Assembly: GCA_903928755.1 (NCBI GenBank)
Contig: CAIYSH010000493.1
Coordinates: forward strand, 1-10,247
Origin: an uncultured Alphaproteobacteria bacterium
GTDB taxonomy: Bacteria > Pseudomonadota > Alphaproteobacteria > Caulobacterales > Caulobacteraceae
Direction of reading: 5' to 3'
Length of the DNA: 10,247 bases
In this document: positions 1-7,135 of the stretch, piece after piece
Layout: each line of letters starts with the position of its first letter
How positions within the stretch are numbered: position 1 is the stretch's first letter
Translations under genes and position numbers: made by a program
The notes under the pieces: generated by a model
Seen by the model: the letters and a program-made list of their open reading frames with translations, nothing else
Told to the model about the DNA's origin: nothing
Database searches by the model: none

Positions 1-428
1 ACGTCTTCCCGGCCTTCAAGGCCAAATACATTGACACCGGCAAGGTAGGTTACACCTTCAAGGAATTCCTGACCCCACCGGTCGAAGTGGCTGCGGCGGG
101 CTTTCTGACCGCGCGCTGCGCCGGAAAAGACAAGTATTTCAGCGTCATCGACGCCATTTTCCATGCCCAGCAAGAGATGTTCCAGACAGGCGATATGCGC
201 GGTGTCCTGCTGCGCGTCGCCCAGTCATCCGGCATGACCGAAGACCGGTTCAACGCCTGCATCACCGATGAGACCGCTCTGAAAGCGCTCAATGAGCGGG
301 TCGACAAGGCCATCAAGACCGACAAGATCACCGGCACCCCGACCTTCATCATCAATGGCAAGCAGGTCGCGTCGGGCGAAGTCACCCTGCAGCAGCTGGA
401 TGCTGCCGTGGCCGCTGCCTCGAAATAG
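1..428 (+). CDS. DsbA-family thiol:disulfide oxidoreductase, 3' part only
   Basis: The reading frame is open from the window edge (first whole codon at position 3) to the TAG at 426-428, giving the last 141 residues of a longer protein. The visible part fits the C-terminal half of a DsbA/thioredoxin_4-type protein: a helical insert, then the Gly-Thr-Pro-Thr-Phe segment (codons 333-347) whose proline (339-341) is the cis-proline facing the active site in thioredoxin folds, followed by a beta-strand with Ile-Asn-Gly and a C-terminal helix. The N-terminal signal peptide and the CxxC redox pair would lie upstream and cannot be checked. Family knowledge suggests a periplasmic protein that forms or isomerises disulfides. 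A GTG at 87 is an internal codon and not the start. smc begins 18 bases after the stop, so the two genes are probably co-transcribed. Confidence 0.85.
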   Translation, partial: VFPAFKAKYIDTGKVGYTFKEFLTPPVEVAAAGFLTARCAGKDKYFSVIDAIFHAQQEMFQTGDMRGVLLRVAQSSGMTEDRFNACITDETALKALNERVDKAIKTDKITGTPTFIINGKQVASGEVTLQQLDAAVAAASK

Positions 429-446
429 GAAGGGCCTGAGCCGAAC

Positions 447-3400
447 GTGCACTTCCAGCGACTGCGCCTTTCCGGGTTCAAGTCCTTCGTCGATGCGACC
501 GAGTTCCGCATCGAGCCCGGAGTCACGGGTATTGTCGGTCCCAATGGCTGCGGCAAATCGAACCTGCTGGAAGCCCTGCGCTGGGTAATGGGTGCCAATT
601 CCGCCAAGGCCATGCGCGCCGGTGGCATGGACGATGTGATCTTTGCAGGATCCAGCGGTCGGGCTTCGCGCAATCACGCAGAAGTCACCCTGACCATCGA
701 CAATGCGGATCGTCGTGCACCGGCGGCCTTCAATGATCATCCGGTCCTGGAAGTCGTGCGGCGGATTGATCGCGGCGAAGGCTCCACCTATCGGGTGAAT
801 GGCCGCGAAGTCAGGGCGCGGGACGTCCAGCTGCTGTTTGCCGATGCGTCGACCGGGTCAAACTCCCCGGCCCTGGTCCGCCAGGGACAGATCTCGGAAC
901 TGATCGCCGCCAAGCCCCAGAATCGCCGGCTGATCCTGGAAGAGGCGGCCGGGGTCTCGGGACTGCATTCAAGACGTCATGAGGCGGAACTGCGTCTCAG
1001 GGCAGCAGAAACCAATCTGGAACGGCTGGATGATGTCACCAGGGAACTGGAGGCTGCACTCGGACGCCTGCGCCGGGAGGCCCGCCAGGCGGAGCGTTAC
1101 AGGAAGCTTTCGGCGGAAATCCGCACCCTTCAGGCGGCTGTCCTGCAGGGCCGCTGGGTTGAAGCCCGGGAAACCGCAGCACGCCTGACACAGGACGCGG
1201 ACGAAGCGGCTAATGCTGTCAGCCTGTCTGCCCGGGAAGCGGCCGTGGCCACGACCCAGGCCGAGGCAGCTGAAGCGCAGATCAAGCCCCTGCGGGAGGC
1301 CGAGACGATCGCGGCCGCTGTCCTGCATCGCCTGGCCATAGACCGGGATCGACTGGAGCGGGAGGGCGAAGCCCTGGCTGCAGAGGTTGAACGCCTGACC
1401 GGCGAGGGCGCTCGTATTGATCAGGACCGCGCCCGGGAAACCCAGATTGTCGATGATGCGGACGCAGCCCTGTCCCGGCTGGCCGAAGATCTTGTGGCCC
1501 TGGAAGCTGCAATTGCCGCAGCGCCTGTCAAAGCTCCTGAACTGCTGGCAGCCGCCCACGCCGCAGAGGTCCAGCGGGTGGCAGCAGACGCTGAAGTCGA
1601 GACCCTGGCCGCCCGGATCGCCGCTGAGGATGCCCGCTTCCGGGCGGGCACGGCGCGGGTTGAAGAGGCGACAAGCCGGGTCTCACGAACCCGGCGGGCC
1701 CTGGATCAGGCCAGACACGAACGGGAGCAACTTGGTCCCGCCGTCAATCCACAGACCCTTTCCGCGCGGGAGGACCTGGAACGATCCGAGGCCGCCCTCA
1801 CCGCCGCCCGCCATGCGCTTGAGACTGCCGAAACGGCGCGGGTAACGGCCCAGGGGAATGAAGGCGAGACCCGGGAAAGCTTCCGCAGGCTGGATGAGCA
1901 ACTTGGCCGGATGACCGCAGAAGCCCGCGCCCTGGCGCAGCTTGTGGCCCAGGCCAGGCGCGGCGGATTTACCCCGGCACTTGAGCAGGTTTCCCCGGAC
2001 AAGGGCTATGAAGCTGCCCTTGCCGCGGCCCTCGGGGATGATCTGGATGCGGCCCTGGATCCGAAGGCCCCGGCTCACTGGGGCGGTGGCCAGACCCATT
2101 CCCCGGACTGGCCAAAGGGTGCGCAACCCCTGGCAGGACTGGTCAAGGCACCGGAAGCCCTTTTCCCCCGACTGGCCTTTGTGGCCCTGGTGGACCGGGC
2201 GGACGGCGACAGACTGCAGACGCAACTGATCCCCGGCATGCGACTTGTCTCGAGAGAAGGCGATCTCTGGCGGTGGGATGGTTATACGGCGCGGGCCGAC
2301 GCCCCGAAGCCGGCTGCGGTCAGGATGGAACAGCGCAATCGGCTGGCCGAGATCGAAGCCGACATCGAACGCCTGGAACCCAAGGTCAAGGCAGCCAGGG
2401 AGTCGCTGGCCGGGGCAACTGCAGCGGTTCAGGCTGCAGAGTCCGGGCTCCGCGACCTGCGTCCGACCATTCCACGGCTGGAATCGGCCATGACCCAGGC
2501 CCGCAATGCCGTTGAAAAACTTGAGCGGGACTCGGCGCGACGGGAGGCACACGCCTCGTCCCTGGATGATGTCATTGCGCGATTTTCAGAAGAACTGGCC
2601 GAGACGGAAGCCGCCCTGTCGGCAGCCCGGGCCGATGCCCTGGATGATCCCTCCAAAAGTGACCTGCCGCAGAGGCTCGCCCAGGCGAGATTGCAGGCCG
2701 GCCCCGCCCGGGACGCCGCGGCCGCAGCCCGGGCGGCGGTGGATCTGGAAGTCCGTGAACGTGAGGGCCGCGCCAGACGCCTGGAATTGCTGACAAAAGA
2801 CAGGGATGACTGGATCAAGAGGGCCGAGGCCGCCGCGAAGCGCCTTGAGCATCTGGTCAAGGCCCGCGCCGACGCCCAGGCTGCACTGGATGTGGCCTAC
2901 AGCAAGCCAGCCACCCATCAACGGCGCCTGGAAGACCTGCTGAGCGAACTTGCCGAGGCTGAAGCCCGGCGGGCGAAATCGTCTGACGCCCTGGCCCAGG
3001 CCGAAGGTGCCCGCGCCGCGGCCGATCGGCTCGTGCGGGCAGCTGATGCAGCGGCAGCAGAGAGCCGTGAGTTGCGTGCAACCCTGGCGGCGCGACTGGA
3101 GGCAGCCGCTGACCGACTGGCTGAAATCGCCCAGCAAATCCGCGATTCCCTGCATATGGAACCGGAGCAGCTGGCCGGGAAACTCGCCGATGAAGCTGTG
3201 GCGATTCCCTCGGCGACCGATGGTGTGGAAGCCCATCTTCAGGGCCTTGAGCGACAGAGGGATGCCATCGGTCCGGTCAATCTCCGCGCAGAGGATGAGG
3301 CGACCGAACATGCCCAGCGGCTTGAAACCATGCAGATCGAAAGGGCGGACCTGACCGGTGCCATTTCCCGCCTTCGTCAGGGCATTGAAGAGCTGAACAG

Positions 3401-3890
3401 CGAGGGACGGGAGCGTCTGCTTGCAGCCTTTGACGTCATCAATGGTCACTTCAAGGCTTTGTTCGAGGCCTTGTTCCAGGGCGGCCAGGCAGAACTGAGG
3501 CTGGTCGAGTCGGATGACCCTCTGGAGGCAGGCCTGGAAATCTATGCCTGTCCGCCGGGAAAGCGCATGGCGACCATGAGCCTGATGAGCGGCGGAGAGC
3601 AGGCCCTGACTGCCTGTGCCCTGATCTTTGCCGTATTCCTGGCAAATCCGGCCCCGATCTGCGTGCTGGACGAGGTCGACGCGCCGCTGGATGACGCCAA
3701 TGTCGAGCGCTTCTGCAATCTTCTGGATGAAATGCGGCGACGGACGGAAACCCGCTTCGTTGCGATTACCCATAATCCCGTCACCATGGCCCGCATGGAT
3801 CGTCTGTTTGGCGTCACCATGGGCGAGCGTGGGGTTTCACAACTGGTCTCGGTTGACCTGCGTCAGGCAGAGGCCATCGCGGCCCGGTAA
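447..3890 (+). CDS. smc: Chromosome segregation protein SMC
   Basis: Complete 1147-residue SMC ATPase, the core of the SMC-ScpAB condensin that folds and segregates the chromosome. The N-terminal head has Walker A at residues 31-39 (GPNGCGKSN, with K37), the arginine-finger position R57, and the Q-loop (RQGQIS, about 145-150). Long Ala/Glu/Arg-rich coiled coils run from about 165 to 505 and from about 620 to 1000. A hinge lies at about 508-615. The C-terminal head has the ABC signature SGGEQ (1048-1052), Walker B ending in D1075-E1076, and the D-loop (about 1080-1083). K37, R57, S1048 and E1076 match the known catalytic set, so the ATPase looks intact. The start is GTG at 447, with GGAAGG at 428-433 as a somewhat distant ribosome site. 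The hinge is short and lacks the usual glycine-rich PGG..TGG ending. The partners scpA and scpB are not in this window. Confidence 0.97.
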   Translation: MHFQRLRLSGFKSFVDATEFRIEPGVTGIVGPNGCGKSNLLEALRWVMGANSAKAMRAGGMDDVIFAGSSGRASRNHAEVTLTIDNADRRAPAAFNDHPVLEVVRRIDRGEGSTYRVNGREVRARDVQLLFADASTGSNSPALVRQGQISELIAAKPQNRRLILEEAAGVSGLHSRRHEAELRLRAAETNLERLDDVTRELEAALGRLRREARQAERYRKLSAEIRTLQAAVLQGRWVEARETAARLTQDADEAANAVSLSAREAAVATTQAEAAEAQIKPLREAETIAAAVLHRLAIDRDRLEREGEALAAEVERLTGEGARIDQDRARETQIVDDADAALSRLAEDLVALEAAIAAAPVKAPELLAAAHAAEVQRVAADAEVETLAARIAAEDARFRAGTARVEEATSRVSRTRRALDQARHEREQLGPAVNPQTLSAREDLERSEAALTAARHALETAETARVTAQGNEGETRESFRRLDEQLGRMTAEARALAQLVAQARRGGFTPALEQVSPDKGYEAALAAALGDDLDAALDPKAPAHWGGGQTHSPDWPKGAQPLAGLVKAPEALFPRLAFVALVDRADGDRLQTQLIPGMRLVSREGDLWRWDGYTARADAPKPAAVRMEQRNRLAEIEADIERLEPKVKAARESLAGATAAVQAAESGLRDLRPTIPRLESAMTQARNAVEKLERDSARREAHASSLDDVIARFSEELAETEAALSAARADALDDPSKSDLPQRLAQARLQAGPARDAAAAARAAVDLEVREREGRARRLELLTKDRDDWIKRAEAAAKRLEHLVKARADAQAALDVAYSKPATHQRRLEDLLSELAEAEARRAKSSDALAQAEGARAAADRLVRAADAAAAESRELRATLAARLEAAADRLAEIAQQIRDSLHMEPEQLAGKLADEAVAIPSATDGVEAHLQGLERQRDAIGPVNLRAEDEATEHAQRLETMQIERADLTGAISRLRQGIEELNSEGRERLLAAFDVINGHFKALFEALFQGGQAELRLVESDDPLEAGLEIYACPPGKRMATMSLMSGGEQALTACALIFAVFLANPAPICVLDEVDAPLDDANVERFCNLLDEMRRRTETRFVAITHNPVTMARMDRLFGVTMGERGVSQLVSVDLRQAEAIAAR

Positions 3891-4126
3891 AGTCGGCAGG
3901 ATCGGCCTGTGGGTCCCGGTTTACCAGCATCGCGACCGTCATGTCTGACGAGGAATGCATAGCCGAGCCTGAAATTACCATCGCGCCCATATATTGTCTC
4001 ATTAAAACAATGCATTAAATACAGATCCAGCCAGCCTTGACGCACCGCACACTCGGCTATAGGTTCCGCGCGACTTGAAGCCCGGGGCTGTGTCGGAGAC
4101 GTCATGGTCGAGAGACCGTGTGACGC
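3891..4126. other. Intergenic region between smc and the F0 operon
   Basis: This 236-base gap has no convincing gene. Just after the smc stop there is only a weak hairpin (CAGG/CCTG, 3897-3909) with no T-run, so some smc transcripts may read through. Positions 3985-4020 are clearly AT-rich for this genome and carry CATTAAA twice (4000-4006 and 4013-4019). A sigma-73-type promoter follows at 4037-4063, leaving a leader of about 55 bases before atpI. Confidence 0.7.
4037..4063 (+). promoter_or_regulatory. Predicted sigma-73 (housekeeping) promoter of the F0 operon
   Basis: TTGACGC (4037-4043) is followed after 12 bases by GCTATAGG (4056-4063). The Caulobacter sigma-73 consensus is TTGACGS, 10-14 bases, GCTANAWC. 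The -35 half matches fully, and the -10 half matches except at its last two positions. Transcription would start near 4070. The site lies 64 bases upstream of atpI, where an operon promoter is expected. This is a match by eye; no start-site data are available. Confidence 0.6.
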
Positions 4127-4477
4127 ATGGCACTTCCCGAAACTTCGCGAGCAGAGGCGATAAAAAGCCTCGATGCGCGAGCCGAAGCGCTAGCGGCGCG
4201 GACGACTCAGCCTACGCCGGACTACGGTTCCAAGGCGCATGGTGACGGTGCCCGCCTCATTGGCGTTTTGTTCGGGGGCGTGTTTGTCGGGATTGGATTC
4301 GGCGCTATCGTCGATACCCTGATCCATACAGCGCCCTGGGGCATGATCACGGGAGTCCTGGCGGGCTTCGGTGTTTCGATTTGGATGGCCGTTCGCATGG
4401 CCGCACGTATGAGCGCCGAGTCGGCGAGTGAGTGGGGGCCTCCGCAGGACCTCCCCCTCGACGACGAGGACGATTGA
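4127..4477 (+). CDS. atpI: F0F1 ATP synthase assembly protein AtpI
   Basis: This 116-residue protein is encoded directly upstream of subunit a, the classic atpI position. It has a charged N-terminus, a Gly/Ala/Ile-rich membrane segment at about 41-66, a second at about 71-92, and an acidic tail ending in Asp/Glu residues. The two-helix hairpin fits the AtpI family, whose members help assemble the c-ring or handle Mg2+ and are usually dispensable. ATG at 4127 is the first possible start, because an in-frame TGA lies at 4121-4123. The ribosome site is weak (purine-rich GAGAGA around 4110-4115). Its stop codon overlaps the ribosome site of atpB, so the two are probably translationally linked. 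Identification rests on context and topology more than on sequence motifs, which are poorly conserved in this family. Confidence 0.85.
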   Translation: MALPETSRAEAIKSLDARAEALAARTTQPTPDYGSKAHGDGARLIGVLFGGVFVGIGFGAIVDTLIHTAPWGMITGVLAGFGVSIWMAVRMAARMSAESASEWGPPQDLPLDDEDD

Positions 4478-4482
4478 AGGAG
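4477..4482 (+). promoter_or_regulatory. Ribosome binding site that sets the atpB start
   Basis: AAGGAG overlaps the last base of the atpI stop codon and lies 11 bases before ATG 4494. It supports 4494 as the start of atpB over the in-frame GTG at 4428 inside atpI and over the ATG at 4506, which would be 23 bases away. The arrangement suggests that ribosomes finishing atpI help initiate on atpB. Confidence 0.7.
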
Positions 4483-4493
4483 TTCGAGGCGGC

Positions 4494-5279
4494 ATGGCCA
4501 GCCCGATGCATCAGTTCGAGATCCACCCGGTTCTCACTTTGCCGACCGTCAACGTCCCTGGCCTTGGTGCCATTGACCTGTCGATCAACAACTCCATCCT
4601 GTCGATGATGATCGCTGCCTCGATCATCGTGCTGTTCTTTGCCCTGGTTACAGCCAGGGCTGCCGTCGTGCCGGGTCGCCTTCAGGTGATCGGCGAGGGC
4701 ATTTTCGGCTATATCGACGACCTGGCGACAGGGATCATCGGCCACGAAGGCCGGACATTCTTCCCCTTTGTCTTCACGATTTTCCTGTTCATCCTGGTCA
4801 TGAATTTCCTGGGCCTGTTCCTGGTGTTTACAGCCACCTCCCAGCTCGCGGTGACGGCGACCCTGGCCGTGATGACCATATTGCTGGTGCTGGTCGTCGG
4901 CTTCGCCCGCAATGGTGCCAACATGTACAAGCTGTTCGTCCCGGCGGGCGTGCCCTGGTACATGCTGATCCTGGTCACACCGATCGAGTTCATCTCCTTC
5001 CTGCTTCGCCCGGTTACCCTGGCCCTTCGTCTGTTCGGCAACATGCTGGGCGGCCATGTGGCCCTGAAGGTGTTCGCCGGCTTCGTCGTGTCCTTGTGCG
5101 CCCTTGGTGCCACCGGGGGCATAGCTACCCTTGGCTATGCAGGTGCCCTTCTCTCACTGGGCGGCGTCGTCGCTCTGACGTCTCTGGAATTCCTGGTCGC
5201 CTTCCTCCAGGCATTCGTTTTTGCGGTTCTGGCCTGCGTCTATCTCAATGACGTGGTCAACCTCGGCCATCATCACTGA
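4494..5279 (+). CDS. atpB: F0F1 ATP synthase subunit a
   Basis: A 261-residue, very hydrophobic membrane protein that forms the two proton half-channels beside the c-ring. The hallmark segment LRPVTLALRLFGNMLGGH is present. Its R179 (codon 5028-5030) corresponds to the essential arginine of E. coli subunit a (R210), which faces the c-ring carboxylate. About five or six membrane helices are visible, for example residues 35-55, 80-110, 120-140 and the Leu/Val-rich C-terminal pair. The N-terminus (Met-His-Gln-Phe-Glu-Ile-His) and length suit alphaproteobacterial AtpB. The frame extends upstream to a GTG at 4428, but that would overlap atpI by 50 bases; ATG 4494 has a good ribosome site. The natural C-terminus ends in Gly-His-His-His. 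It is the second gene of the F0 operon, and atpE follows after 49 bases. Confidence 0.97.
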   Translation: MASPMHQFEIHPVLTLPTVNVPGLGAIDLSINNSILSMMIAASIIVLFFALVTARAAVVPGRLQVIGEGIFGYIDDLATGIIGHEGRTFFPFVFTIFLFILVMNFLGLFLVFTATSQLAVTATLAVMTILLVLVVGFARNGANMYKLFVPAGVPWYMLILVTPIEFISFLLRPVTLALRLFGNMLGGHVALKVFAGFVVSLCALGATGGIATLGYAGALLSLGGVVALTSLEFLVAFLQAFVFAVLACVYLNDVVNLGHHH

Positions 5280-5328
5280 CGGTCGGGTTTCACTCCTTTC
5301 TTCTCAACTTCCAAACGGGACTAAAAAC

Positions 5329-5553
5329 ATGGATCCGGCTGCAGCTAAATACATCGGTGCGGGCCTCGCGACCCTCGGCATGATCGGCGCGGGCATTGGC
5401 GTGGGCACCATCTTCTCGGGCTTCCTGCAAGGCGCGACGCGCAATCCGTCGGCCGCCGCAGGCCAGTTCACCAACCTGATCCTGGGCGCCGCTCTGACCG
5501 AAGCTCTGGGCATTCTGGCCTTCGTGCTCGGCCTGCTCATCCTGTTCAGCTAA
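5329..5553 (+). CDS. atpE: F0F1 ATP synthase subunit c
   Basis: A 74-residue two-helix hairpin, the usual length for this subunit, which assembles into the rotating c-ring. Helix 1 carries the glycine-packing motif (G20, G22, G24, G26). The polar loop is R38-N39-P40, the F1-contacting turn (RQP in E. coli). Helix 2 carries E58, the ion-carrying carboxylate, within LTEALGIL. The residue after E58 is alanine, and helix 1 has no glutamine partner, so this looks like a proton ring and not a sodium ring. ATG 5329 is chosen because the protein then begins in the typical way (MDPAAAKYIG) and GGGA lies 8 bases upstream. A longer frame from 5221 would run into atpB. A hairpin follows the gene at 5575-5594, which may relate to the need for many more c than b subunits. 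Confidence 0.97.
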   Translation: MDPAAAKYIGAGLATLGMIGAGIGVGTIFSGFLQGATRNPSAAAGQFTNLILGAALTEALGILAFVLGLLILFS

Positions 5554-5574
5554 GCCACGACCACAGCAAGGGGC

Positions 5575-5594
5575 GTCTGGCGAACCCGTCAGAT
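5575..5594 (+). promoter_or_regulatory. Intercistronic hairpin between atpE and atpF'
   Basis: TCTGGCG (5576-5582) pairs with CGTCAGA (5587-5593) around the four-base loop AACC, with one G-U pair. One more G-U pair (5575 with 5594) extends the stem to 8 base pairs. No T-run follows, so it is not a standard intrinsic terminator. It could act as a 3' stabiliser or processing site for the atpE message. That role is inference; only the pairing is seen. Confidence 0.4.
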
Positions 5595-5625
5595 CGCTCC
5601 TCTGTATTTAGGACGCCAAAGCCTT

Positions 5626-6192
5626 ATGGCCGCCGAAGCTACATCCCAACCCGCTGATTCTGCGGTCGCCCACACTGGCGAGTCGACGGAAGCCGCGCAG
5701 AGCGGCGGTGGTCTGCCGCAATTCAGGTTCGAATTCTGGGGTGGCCAGATTGTCTGGCTGCTGCTGATTTTCGCTGTCCTCTACACCCTTCTGGCCAGGG
5801 TCTTCGTGCCGCGGCTTCGCAGGGTACTTGACGTTCGTGCCGAGACCATTGCCTCGGCAGTCGAGCAGGCCAGGATGGTCCAGGCCGAGGCTGACGCCCA
5901 GGCCACAGCAGCGAAGGCAGAAATCGAGCAGGCCCGGACCGCGTCACGCGCCCTGGCAGCAGAAGCCAAGGCCAAGGCCACGGCCGAGCTCAACAAGCGT
6001 CAGGCAGCTGAAGACGAGCGCCTGGCCGGGGAGCTTGCCCAGGCCGAAGACCGGATCCGTGGCCTTCGGGACGCAGCCATGACCAATGTCAGCAGTATCG
6101 CCGTGGAAACAGCCCAGGCCATTGTCGAGCGACTGACCGGTGCCAAGGTCACGGCGGCAGACATCAAGGCCGCTGGCCAGGGAGCCGTCTGA
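5626..6192 (+). CDS. atpF': F0F1 ATP synthase subunit b' (AtpF2/AtpX)
   Basis: A 188-residue subunit that pairs with subunit b to form the heterodimeric peripheral stalk found in alphaproteobacteria, cyanobacteria and plastids. The first 37 residues are a low-complexity Ala/Ser/Gln-rich extension. One membrane helix follows at about 41-61 (starting GGQIVWLLLIF), then Pro-Arg-Leu and a long Ala/Glu/Lys/Arg-rich amphipathic helix to near the C-terminus, as expected of the stalk. It is called b' and not b because it comes first after atpE and has the N-terminal extension typical of b'. The start is ATG 5626, with AGGA at 5610-5613. Its TGA overlaps the ATG of atpF by one base (TGATG), which indicates coupled translation and matched amounts of the two stalk subunits. 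Confidence 0.9.
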   Translation: MAAEATSQPADSAVAHTGESTEAAQSGGGLPQFRFEFWGGQIVWLLLIFAVLYTLLARVFVPRLRRVLDVRAETIASAVEQARMVQAEADAQATAAKAEIEQARTASRALAAEAKAKATAELNKRQAAEDERLAGELAQAEDRIRGLRDAAMTNVSSIAVETAQAIVERLTGAKVTAADIKAAGQGAV

Positions 6193-6695
6193 TGCCAGAA
6201 TTCCTCAATCCCTCTGACCCGGAATTCTGGGTCGGCATTGGCCTTCTCATCTTCCTCGGCATTGTCGTTTTTGTGGCCAAGGCCCCCAAGGCCATAGCCG
6301 CTTCCCTTGATGCCAGGACAGCGTCCATCCAGGCGGATCTGGATGAAGCAGCCCGTATCCGGGCCGAAGCCGAGCAGCTTCTGGCGTCTCTGCGGGCAGA
6401 GCGCGCTGAGGCAGAACGTCAGGCCAGGGACATGCTGGATGCTGCGCGGGAACAGGTTCGCGTCTTCGAGGCTGAAGCCAGGGCCAAGCTCGAGGAAAGC
6501 CTTGCCCGGCGCCAGCTTCTGGCAGAACGCAAGATTGCCAATGCCGAGGCCCAGGCCCAGACAGAGGTCAAGGCCGCGGCCGCCGATCTGGCGGCCCAGA
6601 TGGCAGAGCAGGTCCTCGTGGCCAGGTTGGCCGGATCGAAGACCGACCCCCTGATTGACGTCGCCATCAGCCAGATGGCCAGCAAGCTCCAATAG
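6192..6695 (+). CDS. atpF: F0F1 ATP synthase subunit b
   Basis: A 167-residue stalk subunit. It has a short N-terminus with the family-typical Pro-Glu-Phe-Trp-Val (10-14), a single membrane helix at about 12-29, a Lys-Ala-Pro turn, and then a continuous charged helix rich in Ala, Glu and Arg that reaches up to bind F1 through the delta subunit. It overlaps the stop of atpF' by one base and is the last gene of the operon. A strong terminator begins 23 bases after its stop. The F1 genes (atpHAGDC) do not follow, in line with the split F0/F1 operons known in alphaproteobacteria. Confidence 0.93.
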   Translation: MPEFLNPSDPEFWVGIGLLIFLGIVVFVAKAPKAIAASLDARTASIQADLDEAARIRAEAEQLLASLRAERAEAERQARDMLDAAREQVRVFEAEARAKLEESLARRQLLAERKIANAEAQAQTEVKAAAADLAAQMAEQVLVARLAGSKTDPLIDVAISQMASKLQ

Positions 6696-6718
6696 ACTGA
6701 TCTGCAGATCTGAAGGTC

Positions 6719-6741
6719 AAGGGCCCGCAAGGGCCCTTTTT
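6719..6741 (+). terminator. Rho-independent terminator of the atp F0 operon
   Basis: AAGGGCCC (6719-6726) pairs perfectly with GGGCCCTT (6731-6738) around the tetraloop GCAA, a stable GNRA loop. The T-run (6737-6741) starts within the last two base pairs of the stem. It lies 23 bases after atpF and just before the end of the convergent minus-strand gene. Read on the other strand the stem is followed only by TTGACC, so it should stop mainly plus-strand transcription. Confidence 0.92.
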
Positions 6742-6742
6742 C

Positions 6743-7135
6743 TCAGGTCGACCGGGAATGCCTGAACCTGTGCCGCCATGTTACGAGTCGGCGCCAAGGC
6801 CGGGGAATCAGCACCCTCTCCAGGCGAAGCAGCTGCTCCCAGAAGAACAGGATCACTTCAGGGTCCCGTTTCAGCAGGCGACGTAAGGGTCGGGCGATTT
6901 TCGGGTGCGCATGCTGGAACCGGACAAACTGCCGGCGTGCCTTGAAAGAATTCCGGAGGATCAGCATCAGACCCACAACTACCACTGGCAGGCCCAGAGG
7001 CCCCGGCAAGGGAGCAATGACAATACCCAGCAGCACCACCAGAGCCCCCAACAGGGTCAGTGCAATTCTTGCAATCCGCACTGCATAGTCTGCAGCAACA
7101 GCGTCTGCCGCCCGGTGAACGCGCTTGCTGGCCAA
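6743..7135 (-). CDS. Small membrane protein of unknown function, paralogue 1
   Basis: A 130-residue protein with two close hydrophobic segments (about 21-40 and 47-60). They are joined by a Pro-Leu-Pro-Gly-Pro turn (42-46), and a basic, cytoplasm-like tail follows that includes LRNSFKARR (60-68), AHPK, PLRRL and a Pro-Glu-Val plus Trp stretch. The turn between two helices recalls the PGPGW putative transmembrane family (Pfam), but the final Gly-Trp is replaced by Leu-Gly, so this is a resemblance only. About 46 of 68 residues from the turn onward are identical to the next gene upstream (7260-7748), so the two are tandem paralogues. The start is an inferred TTG at 7135 with GAGG four bases upstream; the frame is closed by a TGA at 7151-7153. 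The gene converges on atpF, with its stop two bases past the atp terminator. No function can be assigned. Confidence 0.8.
   Translation of the reverse strand: MASKRVHRAADAVAADYAVRIARIALTLLGALVVLLGIVIAPLPGPLGLPVVVVGLMLILRNSFKARRQFVRFQHAHPKIARPLRRLLKRDPEVILFFWEQLLRLERVLIPRPWRRLVTWRHRFRHSRST

Noticed and set aside
225..740. Long minus-strand frames opposite the DsbA-like gene, smc and other genes (for example 2586-3773)
   Set aside because: They lie wholly or mostly opposite well-supported genes. Their composition is that of a GC-rich shadow frame (Gly/Arg/Pro/Cys-rich), with no recognisable domain.
3886..3924. GGTAAA / TTTACC inverted repeat around the smc stop as a terminator
   Set aside because: The arms are six bases and separated by about 27 bases, and no T-run follows. 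The smaller CAGG/CCTG stem inside is only 4-5 base pairs.
3941..4018. A 25-codon open frame beginning ATG-TCT-GAC-GAG in the gap between smc and atpI
   Set aside because: It has no ribosome site, runs through the AT-rich upstream patch and ends before the predicted promoter. In random sequence a frame this short is expected.
3863..4105. Minus-strand frames covering the smc-atpI gap
   Set aside because: No ribosome site or recognisable motif, and they would run through the predicted promoter region. Nothing supports a gene.
4428..4493. N-terminal extension of atpB from the GTG at 4428
   Set aside because: It would overlap atpI by 50 bases and add a Ser/Thr/Arg-rich leader not typical of subunit a. 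ATG 4494 has a well-placed AAGGAG.
5221..5328. N-terminal extension of atpE from 5221
   Set aside because: It overlaps the end of atpB and would give a 110-residue subunit c; the family length is about 74 and the protein starting at 5329 matches it.
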